Below, piece after piece: positions 5,913 to 11,893 of a stretch of DNA of 11,893 nt. Position 1 is the first letter of the stretch. The number at the start of each line of letters is the position of its first letter. This stretch comes from Trueperaceae bacterium. GTDB taxonomy: Bacteria; Deinococcota; Deinococci; Deinococcales; Trueperaceae. A program made the translations under genes and the position numbers. Location of the stretch: NCBI GenBank assembly GCA_007128755.1, contig SKWV01000085.1, forward strand, positions 1 through 11,893, read 5' to 3'. The notes below the pieces were generated by a model. It saw nothing but the letters and a program-made list of their open reading frames with translations, was not told the origin of the DNA and searched no databases.

Positions 5913-6944
5913 GTGGCCGCAGTGAGACGCTCGTCCAGAGCGACGATCCGTGACGTCGCCCGCCATGCGCGCGTGGGCATCGCGACGGTCTCGCGGGCCC
6001 TGAACGACGACCCCGGCATCGCGCCGGCGACACGCGCCCGCGTGCTGGCGGCCTGCGAGACGCTCGGGTTCCGCCGCTCCTCGCTCGCCCGCGGCCTCAA
6101 GCTCGGCGCCACGGACAACATCGGCGTCGCCATCATGTCGCGGCACGCGCCCGTCATCCTCAACCCGTTCTACGCCGAGGTCATCGGCGGGATCGAAGAG
6201 GTGCTCGAGGATGCCGCCAAGCACCTGCTGATCAGCAGCCTCAAGCGCGGCGACGACCTCCTCGAGCTCGCCAGCGAGGGGCGCGTCGACGGGTTGCTGG
6301 TGGTCGGCTGCGACGTCGCGCCCCAGGTGCTCGCCCAGCTCCGCGACGCCGCGCTGCCGGTCGTGCTGATCGACAACGCCTTCGACGGCATCACCTCGGT
6401 CGTGATCGACCACCACGGCGCCGGCCGCCAGGCGGGCAGGCACCTGCTCGCTGGGGGCGGCACGCGCTTCGCCTTCGTCGCCGAGAACCTCGAGAACCCC
6501 AACTTCCGCGCGCGCTTGGGAGGCTTTCGTAGCGCGCTGCAAGAGGCAGGCAGCCAGCTGTCGCCCGAGGCCGTCGCCGCCGGCGGCGACTCGTGGGACG
6601 GCGGCTTCGTGGCCATGCAGCGCGTCCTGAGCGCCCTGGCGACGCCTCCCGACGCGGTGTTCGCGGCGAACGACCCGGCGGCCATGAGCGCCCTGCGGGC
6701 GGTGCGCGAGCGCGGCCTGCGCGTGCCCGACGACGTGGCGCTGCTCGGCGTCGACGACATCCACCTCGCGGCCCACCACGTCCCGCCGCTCAGCACCATC
6801 GCCTTCGACAAACGAGGGCTCGGCCGCACCGGCGCGAGCCACCTGCTGGGGCGCCTCGCCGGGCACGACGTCCCGGCGCTGACCGTCCTCGCGACGGAGC
6901 TCGTGGTGCGCGAGACCAGTCGGAGCGGCGATGGCGCGCGCTGA
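5913..6944 (+). CDS. LacI/GalR-family transcriptional regulator
   Basis: A 343-aa repressor expected to bind the two palindromes just upstream and to release them on binding a sugar. The helix-turn-helix is at about 10-32 (TIRDVARHARVGIATVSRAL), followed by the hinge helix (SSLARGLKLG, about 56-65). The periplasmic-binding-like effector domain is about 68-335, with typical blocks NPFYAEVIGGIEE, FAANDPAAMSALRA and PDDVALLGVDDIHLA. GTG 5913 is chosen because GGAGGGGG (5901-5908) lies just upstream; in-frame GTGs at 5892 and 5922 fit the ribosome site less well. It overlaps the permease start by 14 nt, so it is the first gene of the transport operon and probably both autoregulates and controls the transporter. 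The effector is unknown. Confidence 0.93.
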   Translation: MAAVRRSSRATIRDVARHARVGIATVSRALNDDPGIAPATRARVLAACETLGFRRSSLARGLKLGATDNIGVAIMSRHAPVILNPFYAEVIGGIEEVLEDAAKHLLISSLKRGDDLLELASEGRVDGLLVVGCDVAPQVLAQLRDAALPVVLIDNAFDGITSVVIDHHGAGRQAGRHLLAGGGTRFAFVAENLENPNFRARLGGFRSALQEAGSQLSPEAVAAGGDSWDGGFVAMQRVLSALATPPDAVFAANDPAAMSALRAVRERGLRVPDDVALLGVDDIHLAAHHVPPLSTIAFDKRGLGRTGASHLLGRLAGHDVPALTVLATELVVRETSRSGDGAR

Positions 6945-7866
6945 CGCCCCCACGCCCAAGGCGCCTCGCGCCGTCGCCGGCCTCGGCTGGGTGTGGCGGA
7001 GCATCCGGGACTCGAACCCGATCGGCTACCTGTTCACCCTGCCCTACGTCCTCTTCTTCGCGGTGTTCACCGCCTACCCGCTCGGCTTCGCCTTCTACCT
7101 GACGGTGCACGACTGGAACATCGTGCGCGACGTACGCCCCTTCGTGGGGACGCGCAACTTCGAGCGGCTCTTCTCCGACGAGCTCTTCTGGAAGGCGCTC
7201 ATGAACACCGGCGTCTTCCTGGCGGTCCACATCCCGGCTCAGATCGTGATCGCGCTGCTGCTCTCGGTGATCCTCAACCAGCAACTGCGGGCGCGCGGGT
7301 TCTTCCGCGTCGCGTTCTTCCTGCCGTTCGTCACCTCGGGCGCGATCATCAGCCTGGTGTGGCTCCGTCTCTACGCCGACGACGGCCTGATCAACGCCTA
7401 CCTCGGCCTAGTCGGGCTCGGTCCCGTCGGCTGGCTCTCGGACCCGCAGGTCGCGATGACCAGCATCGCCGTGATGGCGACCTGGAAGAACGTCGGCTAC
7501 TACCTCATGATCTTCCTCGCCGCCCTGCAGGCGATCCCGGATCAGCTCTACGAGGAGGCGCACCTGAACGGCGCCACGGCCTGGCAGCGCTTCGCCCACA
7601 TCACCTTCCCGCTGCTCAACCCGGCGTTCATCCTGGTCGTGATCCTCTCGACCATCGGCGGGTTCTCGCTCTTCGTCGAGCCCTTCGTCATGACGGGCGG
7701 CGGTCCGCTCGACGCGACCCTCAGCCTGGTGCTCTACCTCTACCAGCAGGCGTTCCAGTTCCTGCGCATGGGCTACGCCGCGGCGATCGGCGTGGTGCTG
7801 GCGCTCATGATCTTCCTCGTCACCGTCGTGCAGCGCCGATACCTCGAACGGGAGGCGGGTTTCTGA
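6931..7866 (+). CDS. Sugar ABC transporter permease, MalF/UgpA type
   Basis: A 311-aa inner-membrane subunit of a carbohydrate-uptake (CUT1) ABC importer. About six membrane helices are visible, the first near 31-58 (GYLFTLPYVLFFAVFTAYPL) and the last near 281-300. The cytoplasmic EAA loop that docks the ATPase is at about 208-228: EEAHLNGATAWQRFAHITFP, with the conserved Gly at 214. ATG 6931 has GGAG 5 nt upstream, inside the end of the repressor gene, so translation is probably coupled. Its stop overlaps the next permease start by one base (TGATG). It pairs with that MalG-type subunit and the binding protein downstream. Confidence 0.93.
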   Translation: MARADAPTPKAPRAVAGLGWVWRSIRDSNPIGYLFTLPYVLFFAVFTAYPLGFAFYLTVHDWNIVRDVRPFVGTRNFERLFSDELFWKALMNTGVFLAVHIPAQIVIALLLSVILNQQLRARGFFRVAFFLPFVTSGAIISLVWLRLYADDGLINAYLGLVGLGPVGWLSDPQVAMTSIAVMATWKNVGYYLMIFLAALQAIPDQLYEEAHLNGATAWQRFAHITFPLLNPAFILVVILSTIGGFSLFVEPFVMTGGGPLDATLSLVLYLYQQAFQFLRMGYAAAIGVVLALMIFLVTVVQRRYLEREAGF

Positions 7867-8720
7867 TGCACGACGCCCTCGCCAGGCGCCTCGAGGGGTG
7901 GCCCGCCCACGCCAGGCGCGCGCTCTTCTACGGCCTGCTGCTGCTCGCCGCGCTCACCTTCCTGATGCCGTTCCTCTACATGGTCTCGACCAGCATCAAG
8001 GGGCCGCGCGAGCTCTACTCGATGAACCTGATCCCACAAGATCCGACGCTCGACAACTACCGGGCCGTGTTCACCCAGATCCCGATCGGTCGCGCGCTCT
8101 TCAACTCGGCGCTCGTCTACGGGCTCCAGACGGTGAGCGTGCTGGTGCTGTCGTCGATCGTCGGTTACGCGCTCGCCCGGCTCCGGTTCTTCGGCCGGGA
8201 GTTCGTGTTCAACGTCATCCTGCTCACGATGATGATCCCCGGTCAGCTCCTCTTGATCCCGCTCTACATCCTCATCGTCCGCTTCGGCTGGACCGACTCC
8301 TACCAGGGGCTGGTGGTGCCGGGGATGATCAGCGCGTTCGGCATCTTCATGTTCCGGCAGCACTTCCTGACGATCCCGCAGGAGCTCATCGACGCCGCGC
8401 GCGTCGACGGGGCCTCGGACCTCACCATCCTCTTCCGCATCATCTGGCCGCTGTCGATCCCCGTGCTCATCACCGTCGGCGTGTTCACCTTCATGGGGGG
8501 CTGGAACGACTTCCTGTGGCCGGCCCTCGTCAACCGCGACATCGCCTACCAGACGCTCACGCAGATGGTGACCCTCTACGGCATCGGAGGGCAGGCCGGC
8601 GGCCAGGTCGGGGCCGTCATGGCGTCGACGCTCATCGCCGTCATGCCCATGATCGTCGTCTATCTCGTGTTCCAACGCTACTACCTCCAGGGCGTCGCCA
8701 ACACCGGCGTCAAAGGCTAG
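7866..8720 (+). CDS. Sugar ABC transporter permease, MalG/UgpE type
   Basis: A 284-aa second inner-membrane subunit of the same CUT1 importer. Membrane helices include about 19-41, 84-104, 113-137, 146-166, 197-212 and 248-268. The EAA loop is at about 173-199: ELIDAARVDGASDLTILFRI with the conserved Gly at 182, followed by the WPLSIP element. The C-terminus RYYLQGVANTGVKG is the usual MalG-type ending ('Y..G...GAVKG'). ATG 7866 shares its A with the upstream TGA, a classic coupled junction. A longer same-frame reading starting at 6993 only runs through the first permease out of frame and is not real. No ATPase gene follows. Confidence 0.93.
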   Translation: MHDALARRLEGWPAHARRALFYGLLLLAALTFLMPFLYMVSTSIKGPRELYSMNLIPQDPTLDNYRAVFTQIPIGRALFNSALVYGLQTVSVLVLSSIVGYALARLRFFGREFVFNVILLTMMIPGQLLLIPLYILIVRFGWTDSYQGLVVPGMISAFGIFMFRQHFLTIPQELIDAARVDGASDLTILFRIIWPLSIPVLITVGVFTFMGGWNDFLWPALVNRDIAYQTLTQMVTLYGIGGQAGGQVGAVMASTLIAVMPMIVVYLVFQRYYLQGVANTGVKG

Positions 8721-8736
8721 AGGAGAGGGAGGACCC

Positions 8737-8790
8737 ATGCATCCACCACCCACCGTCCTAGAACGCCGCTCGATGAGGAGAACAACGTGA
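8737..8790 (+). CDS. Possible 17-codon leader ORF before the binding protein
   Basis: Between the second permease and the binding protein, GGAGAGGGAGG (8722-8732) is followed 4 nt later by ATG 8737. The ORF encodes MHPPPTVLERRSMRRTT, and its TGA overlaps the GTG start of the binding protein in the arrangement GTGA (8787-8790). Its ribosome site is as strong as any in the operon. Three consecutive prolines early in the peptide are a known ribosome-slowing motif that depends on EF-P. It could couple or tune translation of the binding protein. It could also be chance: it is very short, and the binding protein has its own GAGGAG site within it. Confidence 0.35.
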   Translation: MHPPPTVLERRSMRRTT

Positions 8791-10049
8791 TACGCGCCCT
8801 CACCCTGCTGGCCCTGCTGGCGCTCGGCGCCGCGTCGGCCCAGACCACCATCACCTTCTGGCCATCGTCGAACCCCGAGGAGATCGCGTTCGCCACCCAG
8901 GTCGTGACCGACTGGAACGCCGCCAACCCCGACATCCAGATCCGCATGCAGCCGCTCCCCGCCAGCCGCTCCACCGAGGAGGTCCTGCTCGCCGCGATCG
9001 CCGCCCGCACCACGCCCGACGTGGCGGCGAACATCTACCCGGGCGCCATCAGCCAGTTCGTCGACGCCGGCGGGCTCTTCGAGCACGAGACCCTCGACGG
9101 CTTCGTGCCGTTCATGACCGAGCGCTCCGGCGAGGGCGTGATGGGCCTCTACACCCACCCGACGGGCCACGTGTACCAGATCCCCTGGAAGGCGAACCCC
9201 GTCATGTTCGCCTACAACGTCACGCTCCTCGCCGAGGCCGGCATCGAGCCGGAGCAACTCGCCACCTACTCCGGCTTCCTCGCCGCGGCCCGCACCGTCC
9301 ACGAGCACTGGGGCGGCGCCAAGCACCTCTACGCCCCCAGCGTCGACGTCACCTGGTGGCAGCGGTTCTTCGACTTCTACACCCTCTACATCGCCGCCTC
9401 CGGCGGGCAGACGCTGTTGGGCGAGGATGGCGCCGTGATCTTCGACGGACAGGCGGGTCAGGAGGTGTTCGAGTTCCTGGCGACCCTCTTCCGCGAGGGG
9501 CTGTCCCCGAAGGGGCAGACGGCGCAGAACCGCTTCTTCGGCGGCACCGCGCTCGTCGAGCAGGCGGGACCGTTCACGATGCCGTTCTACGAGCGCAACG
9601 CCCCCGAGGGCTTCGAGTTCGCGCTCATCGCACCGCCCGTGCCCGACCACCGCGCCGGGGAGGACGTCTTCACCTACGGCGACCCGAAGAACATCGCCAT
9701 CTTCAGCAACTCTCGCCACGCCGACGCCTCGTGGGAGTTCATCCGGTTCATCCTGGCCCCGGAGAACGACGCCCGGTTCATGCGCATCACCGGGCAGATC
9801 CCGTACCGCCTGGGGATGGAGGAGGACCCGCTCTTCGCCGACATCCTGGCCGACCGGCCGAACCTGCAGCCGTTCTTGCGGCAGAACGCCTTCACGCGCG
9901 GCGTGGACGACACGCCCTACCTCATCGAGATCTTCACCGCCATCAGCCGCGAGTACGAGGCGGCCGTCGTGCAAGGCGCCAGGAGCCCCGAAGAGGGGTT
10001 GCGCCGAGCCGCTCAACGCGCGCGAGACATCGTCAGCGGCTTCTACTGA
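8787..10049 (+). CDS. Extracellular sugar-binding protein of the ABC importer
   Basis: A 420-aa family-1 solute-binding protein (CUT1 type) that captures a carbohydrate outside the membrane and delivers it to the two permeases. A Sec signal peptide at 1-18 ends in the cleavage site ASA-Q; there is no lipobox cysteine, so it is secreted rather than a lipoprotein. Family blocks: TITFWPSSNPEE at the mature N-terminus, STEEVLLAAIAARTTPDVAA (62-81), IPWKANPVMFAYN (132-144) and, near the C-terminus, ASWEFIRFILAPENDARFM. GTG 8787 is preceded by GAGGAG (8775-8780) at 6 nt. It sits after the permeases, not before them as is common. The binding-site residues do not reveal the substrate. The gene ends 19 bp before the next one. 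Confidence 0.92.
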   Translation: MIRALTLLALLALGAASAQTTITFWPSSNPEEIAFATQVVTDWNAANPDIQIRMQPLPASRSTEEVLLAAIAARTTPDVAANIYPGAISQFVDAGGLFEHETLDGFVPFMTERSGEGVMGLYTHPTGHVYQIPWKANPVMFAYNVTLLAEAGIEPEQLATYSGFLAAARTVHEHWGGAKHLYAPSVDVTWWQRFFDFYTLYIAASGGQTLLGEDGAVIFDGQAGQEVFEFLATLFREGLSPKGQTAQNRFFGGTALVEQAGPFTMPFYERNAPEGFEFALIAPPVPDHRAGEDVFTYGDPKNIAIFSNSRHADASWEFIRFILAPENDARFMRITGQIPYRLGMEEDPLFADILADRPNLQPFLRQNAFTRGVDDTPYLIEIFTAISREYEAAVVQGARSPEEGLRRAAQRARDIVSGFY

Positions 10050-10068
10050 ACCGCGAGAAGGAGACCCC

Positions 10069-11382
10069 ATGAAGCGCTTCCTCACCCTCGTCCTGATCGT
10101 GCTCGTCGGCACGGCGTTCGCCGAGACCCGCACCGTCACGGTGAACGTCGAGCGGGCGACCGACCGCCCCGTTCCCGTCTCCATCGACCTGCTCACCCTG
10201 CGCAACCACATCGGCGCCGAGTTCCCGATGGACTGGAGCAGCCTGCGCGTCCTCGAAGGCGGCGAGGCGATCGCCTTCCAGATCGACGACGTCGACCTCA
10301 ACGGCCGCGTCTCGGCCGGCGACGAGCTCTCGTTCCTCGCCACCGGTCCCGTGGTCATCGAGATCGACGACGCGCCCATGGAGGCGGCCTCGTTCGCGAG
10401 CGCGTTCACCATGGAGGGCGACGACCCCGTCGTGCTCCGGGCCGACGGCTTCACGGTCGAGGTCCCAGCGCACGGCCTGGTTCGCATCGTCGGCTTCGGC
10501 GACACCGAGGCGATGCTCGCCAACGAGATCGGCATCCTCCGCTTCAGCGGCTTCCCCGAGAGCACCTACTGGGCCGACGGGCAGCTCGGGCCGCACGAGG
10601 AGTACACCAACCTCGAGGCCGGCGGCATGCGCCACGTCGCGACCACCATCCTGGACGGCGGGCCCGCCCGCGTCACCGTCGTCGCCGAGTACGCCAGCGA
10701 CCGCTTCGTCGGCCTCACCCAGCGCCTCGTCACACGCGTCTACGCGAGCGGCGACGTGGAGATCACCAACGACGTGAGCCTGCGCGGCTACAGCGACATC
10801 ATGAAGCTGCAGAGCATGGCCACCGGGGTCATGAGCCAGGCCGATCCCGAGTCGCTCCACCTCATGCCCGTCTTCCGCCGCCTCATCTGGGCCGACCAGC
10901 TCGGCGTGAGCGCCGAGGACTACTTCGCCGAGCGCGACGCGGTCACCAGCGTCGACGGCACGCCCTACCTGGCCTTCCGCGCCGACGACAACCAGAACCC
11001 GCTCTACTGGGGCGCGACGTACATCTTCGCCTCGGCCGAGGCGTGGCGCGCCAACTACAGCGAGAGCCTGGGCGTCGGCGTGGCCGAGCTCGCCCACGAG
11101 ACGCCCGTGATCGCCGAGGACTACGACGAATGGCTCTCGGGCAACACCTGGGTGTTCGAGTCGCAGGAGTTCCGCAGCGGCGTGTTCAAGTGGACGGCCG
11201 AGGAGTTCGGCACCTACGAGGCGACCGCCGACGTCAGCCCCAGCGCCGCCAACCACTTCATCCCCGGCGACGCCATGCGCTTCCACCTCACGTACAGCGC
11301 GTTCGAGGCGGCCGACGCCGTCGACGCGATCCGCTACGCCCGCGACCGTCAGGCGGAGATCGCCTCTGCCACCTTGGAGTAG
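10069..11382 (+). CDS. Secreted protein of unknown function (DUF4861-like?)
   Basis: A 437-aa exported protein with a signal peptide at 1-18 (AFA-E cleavage). I cannot assign it a family firmly. The N-terminal region (21-100) has strand-rich sequence and a calcium-loop-like motif at about 74-86 (DVDLNGRVSAGDE), reminiscent of EF-hand/dockerin loops and of DUF4861 proteins found beside polysaccharide-degrading enzymes in other bacteria. That link is recalled, not tested. The remainder is probably a beta-rich domain with many aromatic residues and acidic patches (ENPLYWG-like segment NQNPLYWGATYIF; EDYDEWLSGNTWVFES), suited to glycan binding or cleavage. No membrane anchor is visible. ATG 10069 has AAGGAGA (10058-10064) 4 nt upstream. 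Its place directly after the binding protein suggests a role in handling the imported glycan outside the cell. Confidence 0.8.
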   Translation: MKRFLTLVLIVLVGTAFAETRTVTVNVERATDRPVPVSIDLLTLRNHIGAEFPMDWSSLRVLEGGEAIAFQIDDVDLNGRVSAGDELSFLATGPVVIEIDDAPMEAASFASAFTMEGDDPVVLRADGFTVEVPAHGLVRIVGFGDTEAMLANEIGILRFSGFPESTYWADGQLGPHEEYTNLEAGGMRHVATTILDGGPARVTVVAEYASDRFVGLTQRLVTRVYASGDVEITNDVSLRGYSDIMKLQSMATGVMSQADPESLHLMPVFRRLIWADQLGVSAEDYFAERDAVTSVDGTPYLAFRADDNQNPLYWGATYIFASAEAWRANYSESLGVGVAELAHETPVIAEDYDEWLSGNTWVFESQEFRSGVFKWTAEEFGTYEATADVSPSAANHFIPGDAMRFHLTYSAFEAADAVDAIRYARDRQAEIASATLE

Positions 11383-11385
11383 CGC

Positions 11386-11893
11386 ATGCCCCAACGCATG
11401 ACGGGGGGCGCGCCTCGGCGCGCCCCCCTCCTCACGATCGTGACGCTCGCGCTCGGCCTCGCCCTGGGTCCGGCGCTCGCCGATCCGGGGCGCGTCAACC
11501 TCGCGCACCTGGACTTCCTGACCGACACCTTCGACGTCGAGGGGACGCCCCACCTGGGCGTCTGGATCTACGCCGAGCCGAGCCCCACCGAGCGCGGCGC
11601 CTACATCCACCGCGCCGACGAGGACGAGGGCGCCACCGACATCGACGACATCGCCCGCGCCGCCATCGCCTACCTGTGGGACTACCGCGAGCGGCCCGAG
11701 GCGTCCACGCTCGCCACGGCGCGCGGCCTGCTCGAGTTCACCATGGCGATGCAGGCCGACGACGGCGAGTTCTACAACTTCGTGTTCCCGGACGGCCGCA
11801 TCAACCGCCTCGGCATCACCAGCCGCAAGGGCGCCGGCTTCTGGGCCGCGCGCGGGCTCTGGGCGCTGGCCGAGGGCATGCCGGTCTTCGCCG
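11386..11893 (+). CDS. Secreted protein, possible alpha/alpha-barrel glycosidase-like (3' end off window)
   Basis: The first 169 residues of an exported protein cut by the right edge. The signal peptide is about 1-32 (hydrophobic core 15-31, cleavage ALA-D). The mature part begins VNLAHLDFLTDTF and carries a D-E-G-A-T-D-I-D-DIARAAIAYL block (80-96), then paired helices and DDGEFYNFVFPDGRINR (125-141) before ITSRKGAGFWAARGLWALAEG. This alternation of helices with acidic, aromatic loops resembles the six-hairpin (alpha/alpha) barrels of glycosidases and polysaccharide lyases, but I cannot name a family. ATG 11386 has GGAG 6 nt upstream and lies 3 bp after the previous stop, so the pair is co-transcribed. 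A strong GC hairpin is embedded in codons 6-15. Confidence 0.75.
   Translation, partial: MPQRMTGGAPRRAPLLTIVTLALGLALGPALADPGRVNLAHLDFLTDTFDVEGTPHLGVWIYAEPSPTERGAYIHRADEDEGATDIDDIARAAIAYLWDYRERPEASTLATARGLLEFTMAMQADDGEFYNFVFPDGRINRLGITSRKGAGFWAARGLWALAEGMPVFA
11403..11428 (+). promoter_or_regulatory. 12-bp perfect GC hairpin within the 5' end of the last gene
   Basis: GGGGGGCGCGCC (11403-11414) and GGCGCGCCCCCC (11417-11428) are exact reverse complements separated by two bases, giving a very stable stem of about 11 bp with a CTCG loop. It begins 20 nt after the stop of the 437-aa gene and 17 nt after the next start. It is not followed by a T-run. It could slow ribosomes or polymerase, or protect the upstream message from 3' decay, lowering expression of the downstream gene. 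Confidence 0.5.

Noticed and set aside
5720..6163. N-terminal extension of the DsbA-like frame by about 148 codons
   Set aside because: It would run antisense through the lacI-type promoter and gene start and shows no domain; the thioredoxin-fold strand begins right at GTG 5719.
7773..10565. A 930-codon open frame on the minus strand opposite the permease, binding-protein and 437-aa genes
   Set aside because: Long antisense frames are common in GC-rich coding DNA. It has repetitive Asp/Glu/Arg/Gly/His composition, no recognisable domain, and lies opposite several well-supported genes.
10033..11610. A 525-codon minus-strand open frame opposite the secreted-protein genes
   Set aside because: Same GC-skew artefact; it opposes two genes with signal peptides and ribosome sites.
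1..11893. CRISPR arrays, tRNA or rRNA genes, insertion sequences
   Set aside because: No regularly spaced repeats, no tRNA or rRNA-like conserved stretches, and no transposase or terminal inverted repeats were seen while reading both strands by eye.

Overview
The window is GC-rich (about 70% by eye) and densely coded. Its style suggests a member of Deinococcota, most likely near Truepera/Trueperaceae. The support is indirect: Sec signal peptides ending ASA-Q and AFA-E, a XerD-like recombinase resembling Deinococcus proteins I recall, a FrnE-type DsbA protein, and a -10 box placed so that the tetR-type transcript would be nearly leaderless. Species assignment is an inference.

Left part (1-3004, minus strand): a membrane-bound Cache-HAMP-PAS-GGDEF diguanylate cyclase cut by the left edge, preceded on the same strand by a complete tyrosine recombinase. 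No other phage or plasmid genes are visible.

Middle (3108-4972, plus strand): a short promoter, a TetR-family regulator and two GNAT acetyltransferases that are recognisable paralogues of each other. A minus-strand DsbA/FrnE-like thiol oxidoreductase (5057-5719) converges on them, with a bulged hairpin between the stops.

Right part (5770-11893, plus strand): a carbohydrate uptake and processing operon. A well-formed promoter (TTGACA, 17 bp, TACAGT) with two LacI-type palindromes drives a LacI-family repressor. This is followed, with overlapping or closely spaced genes, by two sugar-ABC permeases (MalF and MalG types), a possible 17-codon leader ORF overlapping the next start, a secreted solute-binding protein, a secreted 437-aa protein of unknown function with a Ca-loop-like motif, and the start of a secreted protein with alpha/alpha-barrel character that runs off the right edge. 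No ATPase is encoded here, so the transporter probably uses one encoded elsewhere. Likely logic: extracellular processing or binding of a glycan, capture by the binding protein, import through the two permeases, and relief of LacI-type repression by a sugar ligand. The substrate cannot be read from the sequence.

Most worth a second look: the leader ORF with a Pro-Pro-Pro stretch ahead of the binding protein, the operator architecture of the lacI-type promoter, the 12-bp perfect GC hairpin inside the 5' end of the last gene, and the pair of uncharacterised secreted proteins.
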